Source: Acidimicrobiia bacterium UBA5794 | Lineage (GTDB): Bacteria > Actinomycetota > Acidimicrobiia > Spongiisociales > UBA5794 | Reading direction: 5' to 3' | DNA length: 21,560 bases | Assembly (NCBI GenBank): GCA_002418265.1 | Contig: DIDS01000023.1 | Span: forward strand, 1-21,560 | Shown: one piece after another, positions 14,187-20,397 of the stretch | Numbering within the stretch: position 1 is the stretch's first letter | Layout: each line of letters opens with the position of its first letter | Program-made: the position numbers and the translations under genes | The notes under the pieces: model-generated | Databases searched by the model: none | What the model was told of the DNA's origin: nothing | Seen by the model: the letters and a program-made list of their open reading frames with translations, nothing else

Positions 14187-15073
14187 GGTGCGCCCATCAG
14201 CGTGAGGTAGTCGACGAACGAGGTTCCAGTGAGGCGTTCATACGCATCGATGTAGCGGTCGCTCGTCTGGGTAATGACCGAGTTCGGCATTGTGGGCGCC
14301 GGTGGCGTCTTGTCCCATCCATGTTGGTCTTCGAGCCAGTCGCGGACCGGCTGTTTGTCGAATGAGGGCATCGTGGCTCCCACCTCCCACGCATCGGCTG
14401 GCCAATAGCGTGAACTGTCGGGAGTGAGTACCTCGTCGATCAGGATGATCTCGTCGTCGACCATTCCGAATTCAAACTTGGTGTCGGCGAGGATGATCCC
14501 GCGCTCTGCCGCGTACTCGGCGCCGGTACGGTAGATCGCAAGCGACCGAGCCTTGAGCTCCTCGTAGAGGTCGTTGCCAACGAAGGCCCTGGCATCGGCT
14601 TCGCTGAGGTTTTCGTCGTGGCCGCTCTCAGCTTTGGTGGCAGGCGTAAAGATGGGTTCCTGAAGTTTGCTTGCCATCTGGAGACCATCAGGGAGATGCT
14701 CGGTCGTCGGCCCGCCGCCGGCGGCGTACTCCTTCCATGAAGACCCGTACAGGTAGCCGCGTATGACGCATTCCATCGGAATGACTTCGGCCGAACGCAC
14801 GAACATGGATCGACCGGCGTAGGCATCTTGCTGCTCGGCGGTGAGGAAGTCCATTGCATGGGTGTCGGCTGCAATCAGGTGATGCGGCGTGTCGAGAATG
14901 TCGAACCAGTGGAGCGAGACCCCGGTGAGCACCTGCCCTTTGTGAGGAATGTCCTCGCCGAGCACAACATCGAATGCCGAGATGCGGTCACTTGCGACGA
15001 TGAGGAGGTGGTCGTCGTCGACCCGGAAGATCTCGCGGACCTTGCCCGATCCAAGGTGTTCCATCGCTGCCAC
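14183..15073 (-). CDS. purC: Phosphoribosylaminoimidazole-succinocarboxamide synthase (SAICAR synthetase)
   Basis: PurC ligates aspartate to CAIR with ATP, giving SAICAR. The 296-residue sequence matches the family across its length: LGSGKVREIFRVDDDHLLIVASDRISAFD near the N-terminus, then VIPMECVIRGYLYGSSWKEY, FTPATKAESGHDENLSEADA, then the signature ILADTKFEFG...LIDEVLTPDSSRYW and FDKQPVRDWL near the end. A GTG at 15073 is chosen because TACCAT precedes it by seven bases. An ATG three codons downstream (15064) is the alternative and matters little. A further upstream open frame to 15160 has no family similarity. It heads the purC-purS-purQ-purL chain, is divergent from the sigma factor gene and overlaps purS by GTGA. 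Confidence 0.97.
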   Translation of the reverse strand: MAAMEHLGSGKVREIFRVDDDHLLIVASDRISAFDVVLGEDIPHKGQVLTGVSLHWFDILDTPHHLIAADTHAMDFLTAEQQDAYAGRSMFVRSAEVIPMECVIRGYLYGSSWKEYAAGGGPTTEHLPDGLQMASKLQEPIFTPATKAESGHDENLSEADARAFVGNDLYEELKARSLAIYRTGAEYAAERGIILADTKFEFGMVDDEIILIDEVLTPDSSRYWPADAWEVGATMPSFDKQPVRDWLEDQHGWDKTPPAPTMPNSVITQTSDRYIDAYERLTGTSFVDYLTLMGAP

Positions 15074-15080
15074 AAGGCCG

Positions 15081-15086
15081 ATGGTA
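15081..15086 (-). promoter_or_regulatory. Candidate -10 box TACCAT of the purCSQL operon
   Basis: On the minus strand, TACCAT lies seven bases before GTG 15073. TTCGGA, 17 bases upstream, is a poor -35 (three of six). The same layout is seen at purF and the TetR gene. I see no riboswitch-like fold in the short or absent leader. Confidence 0.38.
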
Positions 15087-15170
15087 GTGGGGGTTCCGAA
15101 TCGTCCGAATATGTCGTGAGGATCAAGATTCCTCGCCCCCCTCGCTGCGAAGGTGGGCACGAAACGCTCA

Positions 15171-15251
15171 GAAGTCAGAAATCAGATGTCAAGAGTCCGG
15201 CTTGCTGGACTCCAAGGAACCCGCTTCGGATTCCCGAAGTCAGACGTCAGA
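15171..15251. repeat. Direct repeats flanking two hairpins in the purC/sigma divergent region
   Basis: The 16-base motif GAAGTCAGANNTCAGA occurs at 15171-15186 and 15236-15251, identical outside the two N positions. Between the copies lies an 8-bp stem with loop CTTG (15193-15200 with 15205-15212). Next are two mutually exclusive hairpins: GGAA...TTCC at 15216-15234, and CTTCGG-ATTC-CCGAAG at 15224-15239. The block lies upstream of both purC and the sigma factor gene. It may be a dispersed intergenic repeat, a binding region or, if transcribed, part of the sigma leader. Confidence 0.5.
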
Positions 15252-15330
15252 AGGTGTCGGTCCTAGATTGATCCTGGCTGGTTGGTGTAAGAACCGCCGT
15301 TGGGTGGACATTACCTACCGACAGCCACGG

Positions 15331-15335
15331 GAGGT
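15331..15335 (+). promoter_or_regulatory. Shine-Dalgarno site deciding the sigma factor start
   Basis: GAGGT (within GGGAGGT) lies six bases before GTG 15342. It selects this start over the TTG at 15300, which would add 14 residues without similarity and has no ribosome binding site. Confidence 0.65.
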
Positions 15336-15341
15336 AGCTTG

Positions 15342-15929
15342 GTGGATTCGGGCGCAGAGGACACTTTCCGGAGCGCGTACCAGACCTACTACCGCGTCGT
15401 CTTGGCGTTTGCTACCCGCCGAACAGCCAGTAGGGCTGATGCCGAGGACATCGCAGGAGAGACGTTTGCCGTTGCATGGCGTCGAATAGACCAGATGCCT
15501 GGGGAGGTTCTGGAACAGAAGCCGTGGCTGTTCTCCATCGCTCGCTACGTGCTCTCCAACCACTATCGAGGTCGATCCCGAGCGAACCGGTTGTCTGAGC
15601 TCCTTTCTGTGACTGCCCCGATGCCCGCTGAGGCCGCGGACGCTGGCATCGAGGACCGATCTGATCTGGCCGATGCTCTTCACGCACTTTTCGCCCTCGA
15701 TGAGAAAGATCAAGAGATCCTTCTTCTTGCACTCTGGGAAGAGCTCTCAATCGCTGAGATCGCCAAAGTGATGCATCTGTCGAGGCCGAACGTGTCGGTT
15801 CGCTTGCATCGAGCGCGATGGCGTCTCAGGGCAAAGTTCGAAAGTCAGTTGCAAGAACCCCGTGTTGCTGGACACATACCTCCTCGTAGGGCAACCGGCG
15901 ACGTAGCAGAGAAGGAGTCGACAGGATGA
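15342..15929 (+). CDS. ECF-type RNA polymerase sigma factor
   Basis: A 195-residue sigma-70 family protein with only regions 2 and 4. Region 2 is about 7-95: FRSAYQTYYRVVLAFATRR, DAEDIAGETFAVAWRR and the -10 recognition segment PWLFSIARYVLSNHYRGRSR. Region 4 is about 115-175: LDEKDQEILLLALWEELSIAEIAKVM, then the helix-turn-helix HLSRPNVSVRLHRARWRLR. The length and layout fit group 4 (ECF). The start is GTG 15342 with a strong Shine-Dalgarno sequence. The stop overlaps the next start as ATGA, and the next gene encodes a single-pass membrane protein, the usual ECF sigma and anti-sigma arrangement. The signal sensed and the promoters recognised are unknown. It sits as an oppositely oriented insert between two purine blocks. 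Confidence 0.93.
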   Translation: MDSGAEDTFRSAYQTYYRVVLAFATRRTASRADAEDIAGETFAVAWRRIDQMPGEVLEQKPWLFSIARYVLSNHYRGRSRANRLSELLSVTAPMPAEAADAGIEDRSDLADALHALFALDEKDQEILLLALWEELSIAEIAKVMHLSRPNVSVRLHRARWRLRAKFESQLQEPRVAGHIPPRRATGDVAEKESTG

Positions 15930-16885
15930 GACGCACCAGCGACCCAATCCACCTGATCCGCACCGCGAACCCGGTTCCCGATCCGGATCGGATGCCCGAT
16001 GGACCCGAAACCCTGATGGAGGAGATCCTCGGCATGACCAGCACACAACCACAACGTAGGAAGCGACGCAGACGCGTACCGATACTTGTTCTGGCTCTTG
16101 TTGGAACGGTGATTGGAACCGCAGCTGCGGCTTCGCTGTTCATCAACCCGGGGGAAACGACCCGCATTGCCTGCGGTGGCGAGAACATCATCTCGGCAAG
16201 GTCAGGCGACCCTGTGGCGGATTGTGCTGCAGAGCTGGATCGGCTCGGTATTGAGCACGGCGAACTCATCGCGTATGCCAATGGGAACGGAGGAGTAACC
16301 GTGGTTGACGGTGAAACCCCGGGTTTGACTCCCCTCGGCGATGATTTTCGCCAGGACTTGGCTGTCATCCGGCTCTCTGAGATGTTGAATGACCATGTCG
16401 ACGGGCTCGATTCGGGCTGCTACAACGCAGCCGACGCTGTCAACCTTGCTCGGTCGTCGATGAAGGTCCTGGGATTGGATTGGCCAGTCACGACTCGCGA
16501 GGCCACGTCTGGCGATACTCGATGCGCCGTCGGCTTCGTCGTTGAGGACGAACATCGGGTGATCATCGCCATGGATGTGGGTCCGAGCCCCGACGAGTAT
16601 GCCGCCGCCGAAGAACCACCCTATACACCGTTCATCGACCAGCTTGCACAGGTTGTGTCCGACGATTGTCTTTCCCTTGACGAGGCGGTCCCGATGGCAG
16701 ACCAGCTTGCGATCGACAATGGTGTGGGATACATGACGGAGTTGTCCGTCGTTGAGGATTCCACGATTGATTGCTCGACGGTAAGTGTCGAGGTTGGTGG
16801 CGCGGTGTTCGTCGTGCTCCGTGGTCCCGCCAACGGCCCGATACCGGCCTCGGTGTTGCCCACACCGCTTCCAACGGATGGCTGA
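15926..16885 (+). CDS. Single-pass membrane protein, probable anti-sigma factor
   Basis: A 319-residue protein. Residues 1-45 are cytoplasmic, with a short ANPVPDPDRMPDGPETLMEEIL-type segment found in proteins encoded next to actinomycete ECF sigma genes. After a basic stop-transfer run (43-50) comes one transmembrane helix at about 51-73, then an extracytoplasmic domain of about 245 residues. That domain has six cysteines (83, 100, 165, 200, 248, 283). C165-C200 and C248-C283 are both 35 apart and flank similar sequences (C....AAV-type A..A......G...C), so the domain contains an internal duplication, probably disulphide-stabilised. No zinc-binding anti-sigma motif (HxxxCxxC) is present. The ATG overlaps the sigma stop as ATGA, so expression is coupled. 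The anti-sigma function is inferred from context. Confidence 0.75.
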   Translation: MRRTSDPIHLIRTANPVPDPDRMPDGPETLMEEILGMTSTQPQRRKRRRRVPILVLALVGTVIGTAAAASLFINPGETTRIACGGENIISARSGDPVADCAAELDRLGIEHGELIAYANGNGGVTVVDGETPGLTPLGDDFRQDLAVIRLSEMLNDHVDGLDSGCYNAADAVNLARSSMKVLGLDWPVTTREATSGDTRCAVGFVVEDEHRVIIAMDVGPSPDEYAAAEEPPYTPFIDQLAQVVSDDCLSLDEAVPMADQLAIDNGVGYMTELSVVEDSTIDCSTVSVEVGGAVFVVLRGPANGPIPASVLPTPLPTDG

Positions 16886-16918
16886 CACCGCGATCCCCTG
16901 ACTGGACGAATGACGCAC

Positions 16919-16945
16919 GTGTCCCGCCCGGCAAGGGCGGGACAC
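16919..16945. terminator. Hairpin between convergent anti-sigma and yjbQ-like genes
   Basis: Arms 16919-16929 and 16935-16945 pair perfectly over 11 bp (GTGTCCCGCCC) around the loop GGCAA. It lies 33 bases after the anti-sigma stop and 20 bases from the end of the YjbQ-family gene, so it could terminate both. Its sequence is unrelated to the hairpins at 120 and 3983. Only a T/C-rich stretch follows on the + strand. Confidence 0.65.
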
Positions 16946-16965
16946 TCTGCATTCTCTCATTGCGT

Positions 16966-17370
16966 TCAGCTGATGAACGACAGGCGGATGGTTCGGAAGG
17001 GATTGTCGATGTTGGTGTCGACGAGGACGATCGATTGCCACGTACCGAGTTGAAGGATGCCGTTGATGACAGGCACGGTGATCGATGGGCTGATGAACGC
17101 TGGAAGGACATGATCTCGCCCGTGGCCTGGAGTCCCGTGTTCGTGGTGCCACCGCTTTGGGTCACGCGGAAGCAGCTCATCGATTGCATCGAGCACATCC
17201 CGATCCGATCCGGCACCGGTTTCAAGGATGGCGACACCTGCGGTTGCATGAGGAACGAACACTGATACCAGCCCATCGCCTTCTCCAGCGCAGAAGCCTG
17301 AGACCTGCGCGGTCAGATCGATGATTCGGGCTTCATGACCGGTCTGAACCTCAATCGTTTCGGATTTCAC
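16966..17370 (-). CDS. YjbQ/UPF0047-family protein
   Basis: A 134-residue protein matching the small YjbQ family: SVFVPHATAGVAILE (residues about 36-50), RDPKRWHHEHG, GHGRDHVLPAFISPSITVPVINGILQLGTWQSIVLVDTN and R.IRLSF at the end. The conserved histidines probably form a metal or phosphate site. A family member has weak thiamine-phosphate synthase activity and can replace ThiE in genetic tests, but the physiological role is unsettled. The start is GTG 17370, 20 bases after the purB stop, with GGAGGT about ten bases upstream. It is the last gene of the purA-purD-purE-purB chain. Purine and thiamine synthesis share AIR as an intermediate, so the placement may be meaningful, though this is inference. 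Confidence 0.92.
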   Translation of the reverse strand: MKSETIEVQTGHEARIIDLTAQVSGFCAGEGDGLVSVFVPHATAGVAILETGAGSDRDVLDAIDELLPRDPKRWHHEHGTPGHGRDHVLPAFISPSITVPVINGILQLGTWQSIVLVDTNIDNPFRTIRLSFIS

Positions 17371-17390
17371 GTGCGTCCTGACCTCCGATA

Positions 17391-18686
17391 TCAGATGGTC
17401 GCAGCCTCAAGTCGCTCGAACACGATGTCGGCGTTCTTGAGGAATCGCTCGTTGGTGAAGCAGGCAGCGAGGGTGTCAGCGTCGAGAACCACGTCTGGGT
17501 CGGCTGTGAGATGGTCAGACAGGGTGCCACCTTCGTCCCAGGTCTTCATGGCGTTGCGCTGGACGACCTGATAGGCGGCGTCGCGCGTCATACCGCTGTC
17601 GATCAATGCAAGGAGCACTGCCTGTGAGTAGACGAGTCCATGCGTTGATGCGAGGTTCTCCGCCATACGGTCGGTATCGACCACAAGATTGCCGATCAGA
17701 CGGTTTGCCCGCTTGAGCGCATAGTGGAGCAGCGTCGTCGCATCGGGGATCACGATGCGCTCGACCGATGAGTGGCTGATGTCGCGTTCGTGCCACAGTG
17801 CCACATTCTCAAGACCAGCCGATGCGTAGCCGCGGAGCACCCGTGCGACACCCGTGAGGTTCTCAGATCCGATCGGATTGCGTTTGTGCGGCATCGACGA
17901 CGAACCTTTCTGGCCCGACCGAAATGCCTCACGGGCTTCGCCGACCTCAGATCGTTGGAGGTGTCTGATCTCGGTTGCAAAGCGTTCAATGGAAGCACCG
18001 ATCCCAGCAATGACGGACAGATAGTGGGCGTGACGGTCGCGTGGAATCACCTGGGTGCTCGCAGGTTCGACACCAAGCCCAAGGTGTGAACAGACGTACG
18101 CTTCGATCGGCGGAGGTGTGTGGGCATAGGTCCCGACGGCCCCTGATATGGCCCCAAACGAAACACCGGCGACCGCATCGGCGAGCCGTTCATGGTCCCG
18201 TTGGAGCTCAAATGCCCAATTCGCCAGTTTGAGCCCGAACGAGGTCGGCTCAGCCCAAATACCGTGCGTCCGTCCGACCATCGCCGTGTCACGGAATTCA
18301 AAGGCGCGGGACCTCACCGTGTCATAGAGATCGGAAACCGCCGCCAACAACAGCGTCCCGGATTCCTTGAGGAGTACACCGTTTGCCGTGTCGAGCACGT
18401 CGCTTGAGGTCAAGCCGAAGTGGATCCATTCGCCACCCTCTCCAACGGACTCCGCGAGGAGGTCGACGAACGCAGCGACATCGTGGTGCGTCACGGCTTC
18501 GCGTTCGAGCCACGCGGCTTCGTCCACTTCAGGAGCGTTCCGTGCCGCCACCGCTGCGTCGGCCGGAGCTACTCCGACCTCGACCCACGCCTCAACGACG
18601 AGCGTCTCAACTTCCTTCCACACCTGAAGTTTGCGCCGGTTGGACCACACCGCGTTCATGTCCTTTGTGGAATACCGTTCGATCAT
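17391..18686 (-). CDS. purB: Adenylosuccinate lyase
   Basis: A 431-residue member of the fumarase/aspartase superfamily that acts twice in purine synthesis: SAICAR to AICAR plus fumarate, and adenylosuccinate to AMP plus fumarate. Visible residues include THHDV with His68, GLTSSD (91-96), GRTHG with general acid His141, and the superfamily signature GSSSMPHKRNP (261-271) with the catalytic serine on the flexible loop. The length matches bacterial PurB. The ATG at 18686 overlaps the purE stop (ATGA), so translation is probably coupled, and the YjbQ-family gene follows 20 bases after its stop. Confidence 0.97.
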   Translation of the reverse strand: MIERYSTKDMNAVWSNRRKLQVWKEVETLVVEAWVEVGVAPADAAVAARNAPEVDEAAWLEREAVTHHDVAAFVDLLAESVGEGGEWIHFGLTSSDVLDTANGVLLKESGTLLLAAVSDLYDTVRSRAFEFRDTAMVGRTHGIWAEPTSFGLKLANWAFELQRDHERLADAVAGVSFGAISGAVGTYAHTPPPIEAYVCSHLGLGVEPASTQVIPRDRHAHYLSVIAGIGASIERFATEIRHLQRSEVGEAREAFRSGQKGSSSMPHKRNPIGSENLTGVARVLRGYASAGLENVALWHERDISHSSVERIVIPDATTLLHYALKRANRLIGNLVVDTDRMAENLASTHGLVYSQAVLLALIDSGMTRDAAYQVVQRNAMKTWDEGGTLSDHLTADPDVVLDADTLAACFTNERFLKNADIVFERLEAATI

Positions 18687-19129
18687 TGCGCAAGCTCCCC
18701 ACGGTAGGCATCGAGCTTTCCAGCAAGCTCCGGGTCACCAACCGAGAGGATCGCGGCCGCCAGGTATGCAGCGTTCGCTGACGAATCGATGGCGACCGTG
18801 GCCACGGGGATTCCGGTCGGCATCTGGACCGTGGAATACAGGGCATCCACACCACCAAGGCCTCCCGCCGACACAGGGACGCCGATCACCGGTAGCGTCG
18901 AGTGGGCAGCGACTGCACCAGCGAGGTGGGCGGCCTTCCCTGCGCCACAGATGATGACCCCAAAGCCGTTGTCCCTGGCGCTGGCTGCAAATTCGGCGAC
19001 CTTGTGGGGTGTCCGATGGGCAGACATGACATGGACCTCATGCTCGATTCCGAAGTCGTGGAGCACGACAGCAGCTGGCTCCATCTTCCCCATGTCCTTT
19101 TCTGATCCCATCAAGATGGCAACCTTCAT
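18683..19129 (-). CDS. purE: 5-(carboxyamino)imidazole ribonucleotide mutase (class I PurE)
   Basis: A 148-residue protein of the PurE fold. Key segments are ILMGSEKDMGKM (5-16; the family often has SxSD, here SEKD), VMSAHRTP with His38, ICGAGKAAHLAGAVAAHSTLPVIGVPV, GVDALYSTVQMPTGIPVATVAI and NAAYLAAAIL. The GAGxAAHL pattern and IPV motifs fit class I PurE, which rearranges N5-CAIR to CAIR. That reaction needs PurK, which is not next to it here. The ATG shares one base with the purD stop (TGATG) and the gene ends in an ATGA overlap with purB. Confidence 0.96.
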   Translation of the reverse strand: MKVAILMGSEKDMGKMEPAAVVLHDFGIEHEVHVMSAHRTPHKVAEFAASARDNGFGVIICGAGKAAHLAGAVAAHSTLPVIGVPVSAGGLGGVDALYSTVQMPTGIPVATVAIDSSANAAYLAAAILSVGDPELAGKLDAYRGELAQ

Positions 19130-20391
19130 CAGCTATCCCTCCGTATCGCACCGATGTCGGTGCGGAAGCGTTTTCCTGTGAACTTGATTGTCGCAGCAGT
19201 CGCGTACGCGTTCATTCTTGCCTCACTGATGGTGTCACCGGTTCCGACCACATTGAGCACCCGACCCCCCGCGGTCACGAGTCGATCACCGTCCCGAGAC
19301 GTACCGGCGTGGAACACCGTCGTACCCTCTGTCGGGGTACCAAGGTCGATCTCGTCACCTTTTCGCGGGGCAATCGGATACCCGTCGGCAGCCAATACCA
19401 CATTGACAGTCGCGGTATCGGTCCATCGGAGATCGACGTACGACAACGCACCGCGTGTTGCGGCGTCGATCGCATCGAGTAGATCAGATGAGAGGCGTGG
19501 CATCAGCGCCTGCGTTTCGGGGTCGCCGAGACGCACGTTGAATTCGAGAACCCTCGGTCCGTTGATCGTCAACATCAATCCGACATAGAGAAAACCTGTG
19601 TAGGGGATCCCACGGCGTTTGAGTTCCGAAAGGGTCGGTAGGGCAACCTGCTCCGTTGTCCACTCGACGAGATCACCTGGCAGATCGCCGACAGGCGAGT
19701 AGGAGCCCATACCTCCCGTATTGGGCCCCTGATCACCGTCTTCCAAGCGCTTGTAGTCGCGAGCCGGTTCGAATGGAACTGCCACGCCATCGGCGCACAA
19801 GAAGAAAACGGAAACCTCCTCACCATCCATGTACTCCTCGATCACGACGGATGCATCGCGCGATCCGAAACGTCCATCGAGACACTCATCGACCCAGGCG
19901 CTCGCGTCTTGGAACGACTCGGTGACCAGAACGCCTTTCCCAGCTGCCAAGCCGTTTGCCTTGACAACATATGGTCCGTCGGATTGGGCAAGGTGTTCCT
20001 TGGCCAGCTTCGCATCCGTGAATGTCTCGCATGCTGCGGTCGGAATCCCCGCACCAGCCATGACGTCCTTCGCAAACGATTTGGATGCCTCCAATTGAGC
20101 TCCCGACCTGGACGGTCCGAATACCGCAACGGCGACCTCGGTGAGTGCATCAGCGATACCTGCAGCCAGTGGTTCCTCGGGGCCAATGATCACGAGGTCG
20201 ATCGAATTGGCTTCAACCAATTTGATGATCGCAGCTGCATCTGTTGGGTCAACATCGGGAACGACGACGCCAAGCTCGGCAAGACCGGGATTTCCGGGGC
20301 ATGAGATCAGTACGTCGAGTTTGGGGCTCTGGACCAGCTTCCAGCCGATGGCGTGTTCTCGGCCACCGCCACCAAGGAGGAGGACCCGCAT
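19129..20391 (-). CDS. purD: Phosphoribosylamine-glycine ligase (GAR synthetase)
   Basis: A 420-residue ATP-grasp enzyme that joins phosphoribosylamine and glycine. It begins MRVLLLGGGGREHAIGWKL, the family N-terminal Rossmann loop. The ATP-grasp region has IIGPEEPLAAGIAD, FGPSR.GAQLEASKSFAK, GPYVVKANGLAAGKGVLV, VVIEEYMDGEEVSVFFLCAD, NTGGMGSYSPV and GFLYVGLM...VLEFNVRLGDPETQ. The length matches the family. ATG 20391 lies six bases after the purA stop, with a weak purine-rich ribosome binding site; it is coupled to purE by TGATG. Confidence 0.97.
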   Translation of the reverse strand: MRVLLLGGGGREHAIGWKLVQSPKLDVLISCPGNPGLAELGVVVPDVDPTDAAAIIKLVEANSIDLVIIGPEEPLAAGIADALTEVAVAVFGPSRSGAQLEASKSFAKDVMAGAGIPTAACETFTDAKLAKEHLAQSDGPYVVKANGLAAGKGVLVTESFQDASAWVDECLDGRFGSRDASVVIEEYMDGEEVSVFFLCADGVAVPFEPARDYKRLEDGDQGPNTGGMGSYSPVGDLPGDLVEWTTEQVALPTLSELKRRGIPYTGFLYVGLMLTINGPRVLEFNVRLGDPETQALMPRLSSDLLDAIDAATRGALSYVDLRWTDTATVNVVLAADGYPIAPRKGDEIDLGTPTEGTTVFHAGTSRDGDRLVTAGGRVLNVVGTGDTISEARMNAYATAATIKFTGKRFRTDIGAIRRDS

Positions 20392-20397
20392 GTTGCT

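Larger units (their letters stand above)
15074..15341. other. Divergent intergenic region between purC and the sigma factor gene
   Basis: 268 bases without a supported gene. It holds the purC -10 candidate (15081-15086), the repeat and hairpin block at 15171-15251, a possible + strand -10 TAGATT at 15264-15269, and the Shine-Dalgarno site of the sigma gene. I found no GGAAC...CGTC pair at the 16-17 base spacing usual for an autoregulated ECF promoter. Confidence 0.6.

Noticed and set aside
15074..15341. Purine riboswitch or T-box ahead of purC
   Set aside because: The purC start appears leaderless, and no purine-aptamer three-way junction pattern is visible on the minus strand. The start of the purA block lies outside the window.
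15300..15341. N-terminal extension of the sigma factor from TTG 15300
   Set aside because: The 14 extra residues have no sigma-like sequence, and the GAGGT site sits at ideal spacing from GTG 15342.
16202..17152. 316-codon - strand frame across the anti-sigma and yjbQ genes
   Set aside because: Arg/His-rich, with no domain. It covers the hairpin at 16919-16945 and conflicts with two better genes.
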